From the NCBI GenBank assembly GCA_037042185.1, contig JAXQJY010000020.1, forward strand, positions 620,001 to 684,000: a stretch of DNA of 64,000 bases, given 5' to 3'. Positions 53,676 through 64,000 of the stretch are shown here, piece after piece. A program made the position numbers and the translations under genes. The DNA comes from Sordariomycetes sp. S80-01Y. Its lineage: Eukaryota > Ascomycota > Sordariomycetes. Numbering within the stretch: position 1 is the first letter of the stretch; every line of letters starts with the position of its first letter. The notes beneath the pieces were generated by a model. That model searched no databases. It was not told where the DNA came from and saw nothing but the letters and a program-made list of their open reading frames with translations.

Positions 53676-54710
53676 ATGGCGGACAACAACAACAACAGCA
53701 GCAGCAATAACGCTGCAGGGGATTCGGGCGCAGGATTCTCGCAGCCTGCTGCTGCCGACCCCGTTCAGCCCACCACCGCCTACGGCCAGCAACCCTCCGC
53801 CTACGCCCAATACCCCAGCGCCTACGGCCAACAGTACCAGAACTACCAGCAGTATGGCTACCAGAACGGCGGCTACTACGCTGCTCCCTACCAGCAGGCT
53901 GCCTACCCGCAGTCCGCACCGCAGTCCGCGCCGCAGGTGGCCGAGACCAAGTTCTGGATCAACGCCAAGATGGCTCTTCACGGCGTCAGCGTCGTCGCCT
54001 CCATCATCACCCTCGGCATGGGCCTGTCCCTGATCAACGGCGGCCCAGACGTCAGCTTCCTAGCAGCCATCGCCTGTCCGGTGCCCGTCATGGCCCTCAT
54101 CTGGTCGGCCGCCGAGCTGATCGTGCGCGCCGTGCACAAGTTCCAGACCGGCATCCACCCCGGTGGCCAAGTCGCAGCCACCCTCATCATCTGGCTCGCC
54201 GCCATCATCGTCGGCCCCCTGGAGGCGCTCTACAACGTCACCACCGACGGCTACTGCGACTACGAGTACAACTCGGACACGTCCAGCTACGACGTGACCG
54301 AAGACTGCTACGACCCCTGGAAGGGCCGCCAGGGCCTCTGGATCGCCATCACCACCTTCACCTGCCTGCTGTGGGTCGTCATGTTTAGCCTCTTCGTCAT
54401 GGCCTGCATCGACACCAGCAGGCGCAACGCCGCCAAGAGGGTGGTAATGGTCATGAACCCGGCCTCTTACTGGGGCCCCCAGGCCCAGGGCTGGCAGCAG
54501 ATGCCCCAGCAGAACAGCCAGTACGTCGCCGTGCCCCAGGCCGCCGCGAGGGGCGACGCGGACATCCCGCTGCAGCACCGCCAGCAGGCCTCGCCCAGCC
54601 CCGGCACTCCCTACGCCACGCCCATGGAGAACCCGATCAACGAGAAAGGCAAGGAGCCCGAGGTCGGTGCGCCGCACGGGGTTCAGGAATTCTACGGGGG
54701 GGGCCGGTGA
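53676..54710 (+). CDS. Four-TM membrane protein with Q/Y/A-rich N-terminal tail (MARVEL-like), unknown
   Basis: A single exon of 344 residues. Residues 1-90 are low complexity: an Asn/Ser run, then a Gln/Tyr/Ala/Gly/Pro stretch with repeated AYGQQ and YQQ units, a prion-like composition. Four hydrophobic helices follow at about 100-255: VSVVASIITLGMGLSLI, FLAAIACPVPVMALIWSAAEL, VAATLIIWLAAIIVGPLEAL and GLWIAITTFTCLLWVVMFSLF. A Cys/Asp/Tyr-rich loop (GYCDYEYNSDTS to EDCYDPW) lies between helices 3 and 4. The C-terminus is again Gln/Pro-rich and cytosolic. The topology fits MARVEL-like fungal proteins (eisosome Nce102 or similar), but no signature secures this. It is probably in the plasma or endomembrane system. 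Confidence 0.85.
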   Translation: MADNNNNSSSNNAAGDSGAGFSQPAAADPVQPTTAYGQQPSAYAQYPSAYGQQYQNYQQYGYQNGGYYAAPYQQAAYPQSAPQSAPQVAETKFWINAKMALHGVSVVASIITLGMGLSLINGGPDVSFLAAIACPVPVMALIWSAAELIVRAVHKFQTGIHPGGQVAATLIIWLAAIIVGPLEALYNVTTDGYCDYEYNSDTSSYDVTEDCYDPWKGRQGLWIAITTFTCLLWVVMFSLFVMACIDTSRRNAAKRVVMVMNPASYWGPQAQGWQQMPQQNSQYVAVPQAAARGDADIPLQHRQQASPSPGTPYATPMENPINEKGKEPEVGAPHGVQEFYGGGR

Positions 54711-55055
54711 TGAGCTTCATCTTGCTCAAGGCGGGTATGAAGGGTGTTTTGGGTAATTGCGGATGGCGTTCTGGTGCTTAACTAAGAGTGGGAAATACAG
54801 ACATGTCTAAGCGTGGCGCACACATACCAATTAATACCCGGTCTTTGCAGCCGTATAATCAGCATTAATAATGAGGGACATGGACCTCGCAGCATCAAAG
54901 AGTTGCGCAGTATGTGAACAATGGAAGTAAATGCAAATGCACCTGGAGAGCCAACCTGCCAAAACAGCCTCCAACGCAATAGGGTATCCGCCAACCGCCC
55001 GCCTCTATGCAAACCGAACAAATCATGGACCGTAGAAACATCAGGGAGACCAGTA
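54711..55055. other. Convergent intergenic region
   Basis: These 345 bp lie between the 3' ends of the four-TM gene and the kinesin gene. Nothing else is seen. Confidence 0.5.
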
Positions 55056-57591
55056 CTAATCCATCTCCTCCTCATGCTCCCACTTCTTGTTCCCCAAACG
55101 CCTCGTCTTCTTGCCGCTGCCGCTGGCAGCCCGCGAGCCGGGCGCGCTGTCGGTGCTGACCCGCATCTTCTCCAGCTTCCGGCCCAGGTTGGCGACGCCC
55201 TTGCCCTCTGACTTTGACGGCGACCCCTGGGGCGAGGATACGTAGTCCTCGCGCTCTTCCAGTGGCCGTCGCTTGCTCGGGCTGCGGCCCGTCAATTCTC
55301 GTTTGAGGATGGCGTTCTCCCGGCGGAGACGCTCGACTTCCTCCTCGAGATTCTCCACCAGAACGTTCTCCTTTTCATCATCCTCGTCCATGTCCAGACC
55401 TCGCTCCAGGACGTCCACCTTCTTGTCCCAGTGCTCTTCGTTGCGCTCGTGCTCTAAGGCCAGCGAGGCCTTGAAGCGCGCAATCTCGAGATTCAGGCGC
55501 TGCTCGAACTCGGTTGCGCAGTCGTCGCGGATGGCAGCCTCAAGATCGAGCATCTTGTCTTCGGTAGAGAGCAGATGTGCTTCGGCCTTTTCGCGTGCTT
55601 CCGTCTGCGCCAGCACATCCTCGTTCAAGTGATCGATCTCGTCCATCAATCGTGCAATCTCCAGAGCCGCCAGCTCCATCGTAGCACGCTCGTCCGATGA
55701 CGCTTGGCGGTAGGAGGCAGAGCTCCCGGGTGGCATAAACGGGCGAGGATGCTGCGTTTGTACCGGGCTTGGCGGTCGTGCAGCTGTCGTTGGCGAGTTG
55801 GCCAGGATGGTGGCGGTGATGGAAGGGATGCGAGGGACCGTGACCTCGCGGGCAAGGGCGCTGTATCGGAGGATCTGAGATGTCGCGTTGAAGTCTCCCA
55901 GAGGATCGGCCGTTACGATCATGACACCCCGCTGAGGGTTGCGTCGAGGTTGGTTCGAGGCTGCTGCCGAGGATGACGACGGGAATGAGTTCGAGAATAG
56001 GAGCTCGGTGAGCTTGCACTGCCTGTAAGGGACGATGTTGGGCTGTTTATTTGTTAGCTGGGTGTCTGAGACCATGTCTGGGATACCCACCCTGCTCGTC
56101 GTTCCGACCTCGCTCTGCGTCTGGAGACACTGTCCCAGAAACATCAGACTCTCATTGATCTTGCCGGCCTCCACCAACGTGGCACCGGCCGTCTTTGCGT
56201 CCCGCGCGCGCTCGCTGCCCGCCAAGTCGACAATGGTGAGCTTGCTGCCACCCCAAGGACCGGGACGTCTGCCCTGCGCCCGTTTGCGCACCTCAAAGCA
56301 GAAAAAGCCGTGGCTGCGGCTCGAGACGCTGTTGCTTCCGGTTCCGGCTACACGACGCTCCTGCAGACCTGCCTCGAGCACCACGATGGCCTCTCTGAAG
56401 CTGCTGCAGATCACCTTGCGGAGACCACACACTACCTTGCGGTCGGGCGAGAGCTCGGTCGACTTGAAGAGAAGCTGCCTCCTGCGGACGTCCTTGGAGG
56501 CTGCCGACTTGACGGGTGGCGTGAGAAGATCGTATATGCGGTCATTGTGCACTTCGTACATCGACACGACAATAGCGTACTCTGCTGAGGGGTCGCACGA
56601 TAGGTCAATCCCGCTCACGTCGGGCGTCTGCGGGAGCGCAGAAGGTCGTGCCATGTTACGCTTTGAAGGCACCGGCGACATGATGCCGTGCGATTCGCCC
56701 TTGTCTGTCTTAGTAACATTCTTGATACGAGAAGCTGTGGTGAGGTTCATAAAGTGCTGAGGGAGCTTTGAGATCTGTTTTCGGGGCGTCCGCTGGGACA
56801 TGATGGAGTCACGAAGCGACGGGGGAGAGGATGTCAATGATTGCTGCCAGCGCTCCTTGAGCCGCTGGGTTTCGCGGGCGTTGCTGACGAGCCGCAGACT
56901 TTGCGGACTCGACGGCGATTCTGGGAATGTACATGGTAGGGTTGGACTTCGTACAATTGCTGGTGTGGCGGCACGCGAGCGGGCGCCGGGGCCGTCTGAG
57001 TATATAGCATCGATGAAGCTTGTGGCCGTGACCAAGGACGCTTCTGAAGCGTCGCAGGCTTGTAGTGAGTCGGTCGCGGTGGCGAGGTCGAGGCCGTCGA
57101 TCATGTTTCGCCCTATAGACTTGAAGAGAACGTCGAGGGCGAGCTGTGTTAGGCCGCGCTGGCTTTTCGAGCCGAGGATCGTGTGCGTCTGGGTTCGTCA
57201 GTCTTGGATCCGAGGTGCGCAGAGCGTCCCGTACCTTTCCCGACCCTGTGCAACCCAGCGTTGCCACCATGGCGTCTGTTCCCTCGCCGCCGGTCGGAGC
57301 CAGCACGCCTTCGACCAAGGGCACCACCTCAGCGCAGTGGAAGACATCGAGCTGCGACGTTTCCTCCTCAAAGACACGAGTGAATGCGAACTTCTCGATG
57401 GCACGGCGTCGATCGGCAGGCGGGTTGAGTGTAATGTGCGAGGGTCCGACCGCCTCGCGCTGTTCACGTTCCTCTGACGACTCGGGCTCCTCGACTGTGA
57501 GGATCTTCTCGGTGTTGGTGGCACCTGGAGGAGGAGGTCGCAACCGGAGGTAAACCTCGAAGAGATTGTGCTGGGTGCGTGTGCCGTCCAT
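55056..57591 (-). CDS. Kinesin motor protein, kinesin-6-like
   Basis: Three exons on the minus strand, 57591-57235, 57188-56091 and 56042-55056; 813 residues. The first intron (46 bp) lies inside the P-loop codons: GCTGSGK ends exon 1 and THT begins exon 2. The second (48 bp) is in frame but has a GTGGGT donor, a GCTAAC branch site and an AACAG acceptor, and splicing gives the expected SRPNIVPYRQCKLTELL. Other motor motifs are YEVHNDRIYDLL, switch I NSVSSRSHGFF and switch II DLAGSERA. About 150 extra residues, Ser/Pro-rich, sit between helix 2 and YEVHNDRIYDLL; insertions in this region are a kinesin-6 trait (MKLP1, Klp9). A coiled coil (about 610-700) and a basic tail with SPSKRR sites follow. 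A spindle midzone or cytokinesis role is inferred from family. Confidence 0.92.
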
Positions 57592-59173
57592 GGTGATTTG
57601 ATGTGACGAATGTGGCTATGTGACGGATAGTTGCTGAAGATCACCTTGACGCCTCGCCGGGAGAGCAATGCGGTGGGGTGTTGTAGTTCAACGTGCCGGA
57701 CCCCTGTTTACTAGGACCGGCTGGGTGGGTTGGCCCAGCAACGCTGATCAAATTTACGCGCGACGACCCACTATCGCGTCTGCTAAGCGCGCCTCATCCA
57801 CCTGCTCGCACGTGATGCTTTATGGACCCTGGACATTTCGGTTTTCAACGGCGGCCCCGAGTCGCGTGTACTGAACAGATTTTCAAGCTTCCGCCGCTAG
57901 GAGTCTGACCGGAGGTCTGTCCGGGTCTTCGTGTTCCTTTCGCTCTGGAACCCAAGGTCCAGCACTGGCAGAGTGAGGCGCGTCCGCCTATGTTGCGCCC
58001 CCTTGCTCCCTGTAGACCCAAGTGAGTCGATGAGTGAGTCACGATCGTTATCGAGATTACATGTGCCAAGTCACCAGCTCAGTACCGTAGCACACATGCT
58101 GTTCAGAGGCATGCCAGACCGCGAGCACAAGACAAAGCCCAAGTAATGCCACGAGAGAGTCGACTTTCCAGCGTTCGGCTCTACATATCCTCCTGAAACT
58201 GACATGACGATGCCCCTCATGGTGTCATGGCGGTGGAGCAAGGGACTTTCTGCCCCGCTAATATGGCGTAGCAGCCGTGACCAGACCAGGTCTCTGGTAA
58301 GCCTAGAGTCGTTCGACCCTCCGTAAAGTTCAGGACAGCGAGATCTCTTCAATTCGAGTCAGAGCCACGAGGTGTGCTGTTCGGGTGCGTGACGGCGGTC
58401 AAGTCCGCCGAAGGCTGTCCCTCGACACGTAGACCCCTTTTGTAGGACCTTCCCTTTCACCATCCGCTCCGCATCAACCTGGAACACGTCGCGACGATCC
58501 AAAAGGCGGTGACAATCTCGAGACCCAGAGAGCGAGGTGATTGGAGATGCGCCGGCTCATCATTTGGAGTTGCAGCACGTCGCATCATTTTCAGTGGAGT
58601 GCAGGCGCTAACAGCAGACTTCAGCGGTCCTCTTCCAGTGGAGGTTAGACCCGGCCAATGGCATCGCCAAATTGTGTTCCTCCCGGGCCCACCCAAAAAA
58701 GTATGCCCGTACAAGAACCTCACCCCTCGTCCCTCCGACCTTTTCTTCCTCCCCAACCCAACCAACCATACCCAAGTCAACGAAGACGCACTATCGATCC
58801 TATCCAGACCCTACACCTCAACACCAACTTCGTCGTTCAAGATGCCTCTGGCCGTCGCTGAGCTGTAAACGCCCACTGCGGGCCGGGACCCCTCGGCTCG
58901 CAGTCCCGCAGTTCATCGAGTTACCACACCAAGAACCAATCGACGAAGCTACACAGGCTCAATCTCGCTCAACGAGCCTGCCCCCCAGATATACAACGAC
59001 AAACGACAGCCCACGCGAGGGGCACGATCCGACACAATAACCAGCCACGCGACACGGCTTGAACCAACCTTTGCAAGCACTCAGCGCTACACCAAACCAG
59101 GGCTCTCTACAGCCCAGATACAAGCCACCACCAACACACCAACCTTGGCCAAACCACATAACACCCCTCAGCA
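57592..59173. other. Divergent intergenic region
   Basis: These 1.58 kb lie between the kinesin and the acidic nuclear-type gene. The last 450 bp are C/A-rich (CAACC, CCACC words), as in long fungal 5' leaders. No gene is supported. Confidence 0.5.
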
Positions 59174-60857
59174 ATGTCGAACCGAAACCCCAAGCGCCCC
59201 GCCCCCAAGGCAACCAAGCCCACCCGGAAGCGCCAGCAGTCCATTAGCTCCACCTCCACCTTCGACTACCCCAGCCAGAACTCCTTCTCGGATGACCATT
59301 ACTCGGGCGTCGACGACATCGACGACGAAGATGAGGACGAGGAGGATGTTGCGGCGGTCGAGGAGCAAGACATCTTGGACGAGCCCAGTCCGGTCTCCAC
59401 TCCTCGACCAGACCACGACAATGACGAAGAAGAGGACGATGCCAACGACGGCGACGACGAGTCTGGCACCAATGATGACAACGCCACCGAGGCCAGCTGG
59501 CCCGGCCTCTCCGATGAGGAATGGGAGATGAAGGCGAACGATGAATATCTCGACGAGTACATGGGCCGCAAGGTCCGCTTCGCCGTGCCCAGCGACAGTT
59601 CCAGCTCGGTCTCGGACGACAACGAACATCTCTTGATGTATCCTGATATCCTCGTCCCCCAGTCCATGCTGGATCCCGCCTTCCGTCGCGAGATTGAGCA
59701 GCAGGACGACACCTCGTCCTTGTCCGAGACCTTCTATGACCATGAGAACTACAACGCAATGGACGACCTTGTCCTAGCACCTCCCCCTATGCACTCTGAC
59801 AATGCCATGGCTCCGCCGTCGAACCAGTCCATAGACCTCTTCGACATGATCCCCGACAACCTCGAAGATGAATACGACTGTAAGTTTTGTGCGCCGAGGG
59901 TCTCAATGCATGCTAAACCATTCAGCGGACGGCGAGACGACTGAAGACGAGGAGTACCCCGAGGGCCCTATCAAGCCACCGGCCACGGAGCCGCTTGACG
60001 AGGACTCCCCGTCCGACTCCGAGTATCACAAGCCGGTGAGGCACTCCAAGGATGAGCCCCTCACAACCGCCTTCAGCCTCAACAAGCGCCGCAACAAGCC
60101 CATCGCCGTCTACAACACAAAGACCAAGAAGATGATGTTCTTCACGCCATCGGGCAACCTTGCCGGCTCTGACGAGCAGCTCTTCAGTGAGGCCCGGTTC
60201 GCCATGAACTACTCCGAGCCCTCATCGCCCCTGAAGCACGGTGACATTGATTTCCAGAACCCATCCTACCTCCCAGGATACGTTCCCCACCATGCTACTG
60301 CTCAACTGCCTGCCGATGCCTTGAACCAGTTCGACCTCGGTGTCTTCCCCGATCCATTCCTGGACCTGACCCAGACCCTCGACGTCAGCAGCGAATCGAG
60401 CGACGCCGAGGACGACATCGACGTCAACGCTTTCCTCGACATGGGCGAGACCTCGGACGACTCCAGGCATGAGCCCGCCAGCACCCCTTTGCGGCCGACC
60501 ACCGCGTCCTCGGACGCCAACGTCCTGGGCCACCTTCACTCGTCCAACGTCGGCGCGTTCCGCCAGAACCAGGTCAACACGCGGCACCTCCAGAACGGCG
60601 GCACCCAGGACTCAATCGACTTCGCCGCCCCCTACTTGGGCGCCACCATCAAGGGCATCCGGAGCGACCGCTTCGACACGGCCATTGCCCCCCTGACCCC
60701 GGTGCGCCGCCACAAGCGGCACAACAGCGATGCCGCGCGCAGCCCGCTAGACGCTGCGTCCACCAAGCGAAAGGCCTCGGGCGAGGCCTCTTCTGCGCAG
60801 GGCAACCACAAGAAGCAGAAGAGCATCTCGACCGAGCTGACCGATCTGCACATGTGA
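59174..60857 (+). CDS. Acidic, Ser-rich protein of unknown function (probably nuclear)
   Basis: Two exons, 59174-59879 and 59926-60857, with a 46-bp intron (GTAAGT ... TTCAG); 545 residues. A basic start (NPKRPAPKATKPTRKRQQS) may be a nuclear signal. Residues about 40-110 are dominated by Asp/Glu, then a more ordered segment WPGLSDEEWEMKANDEYLDEYMGRKVRFAV. The middle has RRNKPIAVYNTKTKKMMFFTP, a pattern found in fungal nuclear regulators of unknown function. The C-terminus is Lys/Arg/Ser-rich with KRHNS and KKQKS phosphosite-like motifs and a second nuclear-type signal. No catalytic domain is visible. Chromatin or transcription-linked function is plausible but unproven. Confidence 0.88.
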
Positions 60858-62776
60858 TGTGAGCATCTTAACCGATGCGAGCACCACACCTAACACGAGC
60901 GAGGACGGCATAGCACCGGCCATGCTATCCCTGGCCTCGCTACGAATGAACGTCTCCTATTGTCTACTGGTATGTTGCCTCGCCTTTCCCCTAGCTGAGA
61001 TGCCGGGGGTTTGAGCGGTTGCAAATGAGCGGCTGGTCTACTGCTGTATGCACGATCAGTCGCGAGGTGATATTTCTTAGTCTCGTAGCGTTATTCTCAA
61101 ATAAAGCCAGTCATCCCATCTCGCTGCGTGGTCTTTTCCGCCTTCATGTGTAGATCGTCTGTCTACGGGCTGCAAGTGGCCCGGTGTAGTTGGGCCTGGT
61201 GTGGGTCGCGCAAAAAAGGGGTACTCGGGCGCGGCTCCCGGATCTTGCACCTCAGACTCATGCTCGACTGAAGCAATCGGGTGCGCATTAGAGAACAACG
61301 AAAAGCTCCTGTTGGATTGACAATCTCGCCCGTGTAGGATGGTTGTCCCCAGCTAGAACTGGAAACGCAGGCGCGTCTGTGGTGAGTCACATCCCTCAAG
61401 CCCGTCTCGTGAGTCACGGGTGAATTTCTCGATGTATAGAAGGCTGTGACTTAGTACTGGGATGTATTCAAACCACATGGATAAGCAGCTGTGACGAAGG
61501 AATCGATGATGGGGTGGAGTCATAGAGGTCCAGGAGATGGTTGCACGGACGAGCGAGGGCAAATTGCGGACGTGGTCTGTTCAGGGATGGAGGTGACAGC
61601 TGGCTTAGCACAGGAGAGACACACTCGTCAGGAAGAATGACTGACGTCCTCATGTTGCATGTTCAGACCTCCACGACCAGCCACCTGTTGACCTCTACGA
61701 CTGCACAGCTATTGTGCACTGAGGCGGAGTTTACAGCTACCATGTCTTCCCCTTATTTCAGGGGTGGCCTTTCATGGATTCAAAGGCCATTGTGAGAAGA
61801 TGTTAAGTCTCAACCACAGAAGAAAGCGTATTCAGGATCCAGACATCGACTTTCAGCCTACAAATACTCATCATCTGTCGGACATAGATTGAAGATGAGC
61901 CCAACGTGGTCTCGGCCCTGGGCTGCCCCCTCTCTGCGGTCAGACTCAGATTCTCCGGGGTGTTGTCAACGAGAGACGTCCCTTCCAGCCCTGATCCTGA
62001 GCAGGGAGGGCACGAGCCTCCAGATCCAAGAAGTGGCTTTGAATACTCCTGGTATGTACTGCAATTGCCTTGTTATTTTCATCTAGACAGCCCGTATGGC
62101 GACGAGCACGGTACCTGTGGTCTTGCCAAGCTTGCGTCCCGGACCAAGTTAGGTGCCAACGCACGTCCTCTCGCAGGCAGACACTGTTGCTTGTGGTTAC
62201 AATTGCGACTGGTGCGTTAGCAGTCTATTTGTCGAAGCTGAGGCCATAGGAGTTGATGGAAGCAGAAAAATCTTCATAATTCGAGTTGTCCTTGAGTTGA
62301 GTGTTGGTCAGGAGAATGGACACGTTTTGGTGAGGTGCGTGGCCTATCTAGTGTGGTGAGGTGGTTAGGGAGCGCATTGGGTAGTGAAAGCCAGGGGATG
62401 TGCTGCTTATCGAGTAGGTGAGCAAAGGTCCTTTCAAATAGCCAGTACGTCAGCTTTTGAAAGTGGAACGGAAGCGACAAATAACAGGGTTTGCGCCCAG
62501 GCGGTCGACCCAGCTGATTTCAAAGCATGATCCGCTTGCGCAGCTTGGGGGAGCTGATTTCGAAGCCAAGTCCACTTGTCCAGCAGTACAATCGGCATAG
62601 GCTAAAATACAACAATGTGATGAACACAATTTCGAGTATAAGTATGATCTCGACGCTATCAAGTATGCGCATGTCTCAGCTGACTCTCAGACTACAGACT
62701 ACAACTTTGCGATACGACCGCCTGCCAGCTCACTCTGTCACTTCTTGTCGCTATCTCCGTCGGTACCACTACCACA
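60858..62776. other. Intergenic region with a 40-bp duplicated unit
   Basis: These 1.92 kb have no supported gene; all open frames are short and low quality. The distal part carries an imperfect 40-bp tandem duplication at 62512-62591. Confidence 0.5.
62512..62591. repeat. Imperfect 40-bp tandem duplication
   Basis: Two copies with an exact period of 40 both begin AGCTGATTTC (62512 and 62552). They stay alike for about 30 bases (for example CCGCTTGCGCAGC against CCACTTGTCCAGC), then diverge. The repeat sits about 190 bp upstream of the DUF4267 gene, possibly in its promoter. Confidence 0.55.
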
Positions 62777-63148
62777 ATGCACTACCCAATTATCTTGAGC
62801 TTTCTGTCTGCCGTCATTGGGATGCTTCTCATAGGCTCTGGCCTCCTCGGGTTCTTCAACCCCAGTAGGATGGCCCGCACGTTTGGCATTGTCAACGTCA
62901 CTCCTGAGATGACGGTCTCCTTTCCCGGTATCGGCGGCCGTAACTTCGCCGCAGGGCTGATAATATGCTCCCTCGAGCTGGCTGGAGAACGCAGGGCGTT
63001 GGGCATCTTTCTATCGTGCTGGACTACGGCCGGAGTGGCCGACACCATCATGTTGCTGAGGCACTATGGCGAGGTAGATCAGGTCGCCATACACATATTC
63101 AACACTTGCGTTCTTGCTATCATGGGATCAGCACTGCTATACTCTTGA
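62777..63148 (+). CDS. Small membrane protein, DUF4267 family
   Basis: A single exon of 123 residues. Three to four hydrophobic segments are visible: IILSFLSAVIGMLLIGSGLLG at the N-terminus, FAAGLIICSLEL, LGIFLSCWTTAGVADTIMLL and the C-terminal FNTCVLAIMGSALLY. The arrangement, with FPGIGGRNFAAGL and the central WTTAGVADTI, matches the DUF4267 family of short fungal and bacterial membrane proteins, whose function is unknown. The ATG at 62777 follows a CCACTACCACAATG context. It stands alone, with no neighbour within 1 kb on either side. Confidence 0.85.
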   Translation: MHYPIILSFLSAVIGMLLIGSGLLGFFNPSRMARTFGIVNVTPEMTVSFPGIGGRNFAAGLIICSLELAGERRALGIFLSCWTTAGVADTIMLLRHYGEVDQVAIHIFNTCVLAIMGSALLYS

Positions 63149-64000
63149 GAAGAGTTTGGGAAGAGCGGGCTCTGTAGGGAGAGGGTAAAAAGAGAAGGGT
63201 TTGGCTCGAGCGGGATGAAGAGTAGAACAGGATGGAGTGCGGTACACACAAGTAGGAGAAAATCTTGCAAAAATAGACATGAGAAGGGTCGGCACTTCTA
63301 ATGGGATTTTAGAACGCATGAATTTCACTGAGCAAAGGTTCGTTTTGCTTAGTATGTTTCAACGCCTGTGTCGCACAGGTGAACATGTCGAGCAGGGCAC
63401 GGGTACATGGGACCCTGCCGGAGGGCCTGGATGACGTTCTTCCCGCAAATCCACGCCTGATCCAGAAAACATCCGTATTCAAATGAAGTCGTTCAACTGG
63501 TGCGTAGTGGAGAAACACTCCGTACGAGATGATTATATGAAACAAAGGCCTGGTAAGATACTGTCTCTGCAGAGCCATCTTGACAACTCGGCCCAGCAAT
63601 GAAGGCTTCAGCAGAAGGGCCTCAGCATCCAGATACCATGCAAAGCGCATAGCCAGGTTCACAACGGTCGCCATCTCTGGAAACGCAAATTCTCAATCAG
63701 TACGGTAATGAAAAGCGTGATTATCCGGAAGAAACTGTGAAGGGTGAGAACCAAAAGCGGGACATTGAACGTGGTGAGCCTAGAGCCTCATTATTCTGGC
63801 TCGCATTCATACTAGAAGGAACAAGGTACGACTGCACGAGAAATGTGTGAAAGATGTAATGGACGATCGAAAGCTTTTCAAGGCACTTCGAGAGTAAAAT
63901 ACCATTAGCGGGGGAGGTTGATGTCACCTTGGTCCCTCAGGAATGTCGAGAATATGCATTTTGCAAGTATGTGTCACGCCTCCAAAACAGAATTTTGAGT
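63149..64000. other. Right-end region without a recognised gene
   Basis: These 852 bp to the window edge hold only short open frames on the minus strand (for example 63309-63674) that lack recognisable motifs. They could be the flank or part of a gene lying mostly outside the window. Confidence 0.4.

Noticed and set aside
63309-63674. A 121-codon minus-strand open frame near the right edge
   Set aside because: It has no recognisable motif, no clear start context and no connection to a neighbouring exon within the window.

Overview
The window is nuclear DNA of a filamentous ascomycete (Pezizomycotina, most likely Sordariomycetes). Three things point there. Genes are dense and on both strands. 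They carry few, short introns (about 44-120 bp, mostly 45-57) with GT donors and CTAAC/CTGAC-type branch sites just before the AG. The gene set includes fungal families such as a Zn2Cys6 regulator, a BUD7/BCH1 ChAPs protein and HIR3. Exon structures were assembled by hand from splice signals, reading frame and family resemblance. No tRNA, rRNA, CRISPR array or intact transposon was recognised.

Left end (1-5559): a mitochondrial tricarboxylate carrier (cut by the window edge) is divergent from a Zn2Cys6 regulator, which is followed by a PrpF-family isomerase. Carrier, regulator and aconitate-type isomerase together resemble the core of a fungal trans-aconitate/itaconate locus, and any further members would lie off the left edge. 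From 6.7 to 9.8 kb come a small acidic nuclear-type protein, an aldo/keto reductase and a HIT protein. From 9.8 to 17.6 kb is mostly gene-poor DNA with one small Ser-rich protein, a microsatellite and a stretch that looks like decayed coding sequence.

17.6-34.6 kb is a housekeeping block: RPB12/RPC10, GPN1, the BUD7-like ChAPs protein, HIR3, the helicase RRP3 and the Brix protein SSF1 (divergent, with rRNA-processing-element motifs between them), and a mitochondrial PP2C.

35.1-39.7 kb holds a DUF1338/HglS-type 2-oxoadipate dioxygenase/decarboxylase and a peroxisomal (SRL-ending) pipecolate/saccharopine-oxidase-like flavoenzyme. Both fit lysine/pipecolate breakdown. Between them is a small secreted protein that carries the full zinc and catalytic residue pattern of M15 (VanX-type) peptidases.

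39.8-64 kb contains BRF1, a DUF1349 protein, a BTB protein, a multi-pass membrane protein with an in-frame TAG, a CsbD-like stress protein, an MFS transporter, signal peptidase SEC11, a four-TM protein with a Q/Y-rich tail, a kinesin-6-like motor, an acidic nuclear-type protein and a small DUF4267 membrane protein. The most interesting points are the aconitate-type trio, the lysine-degradation pair and the secreted M15-like protein.
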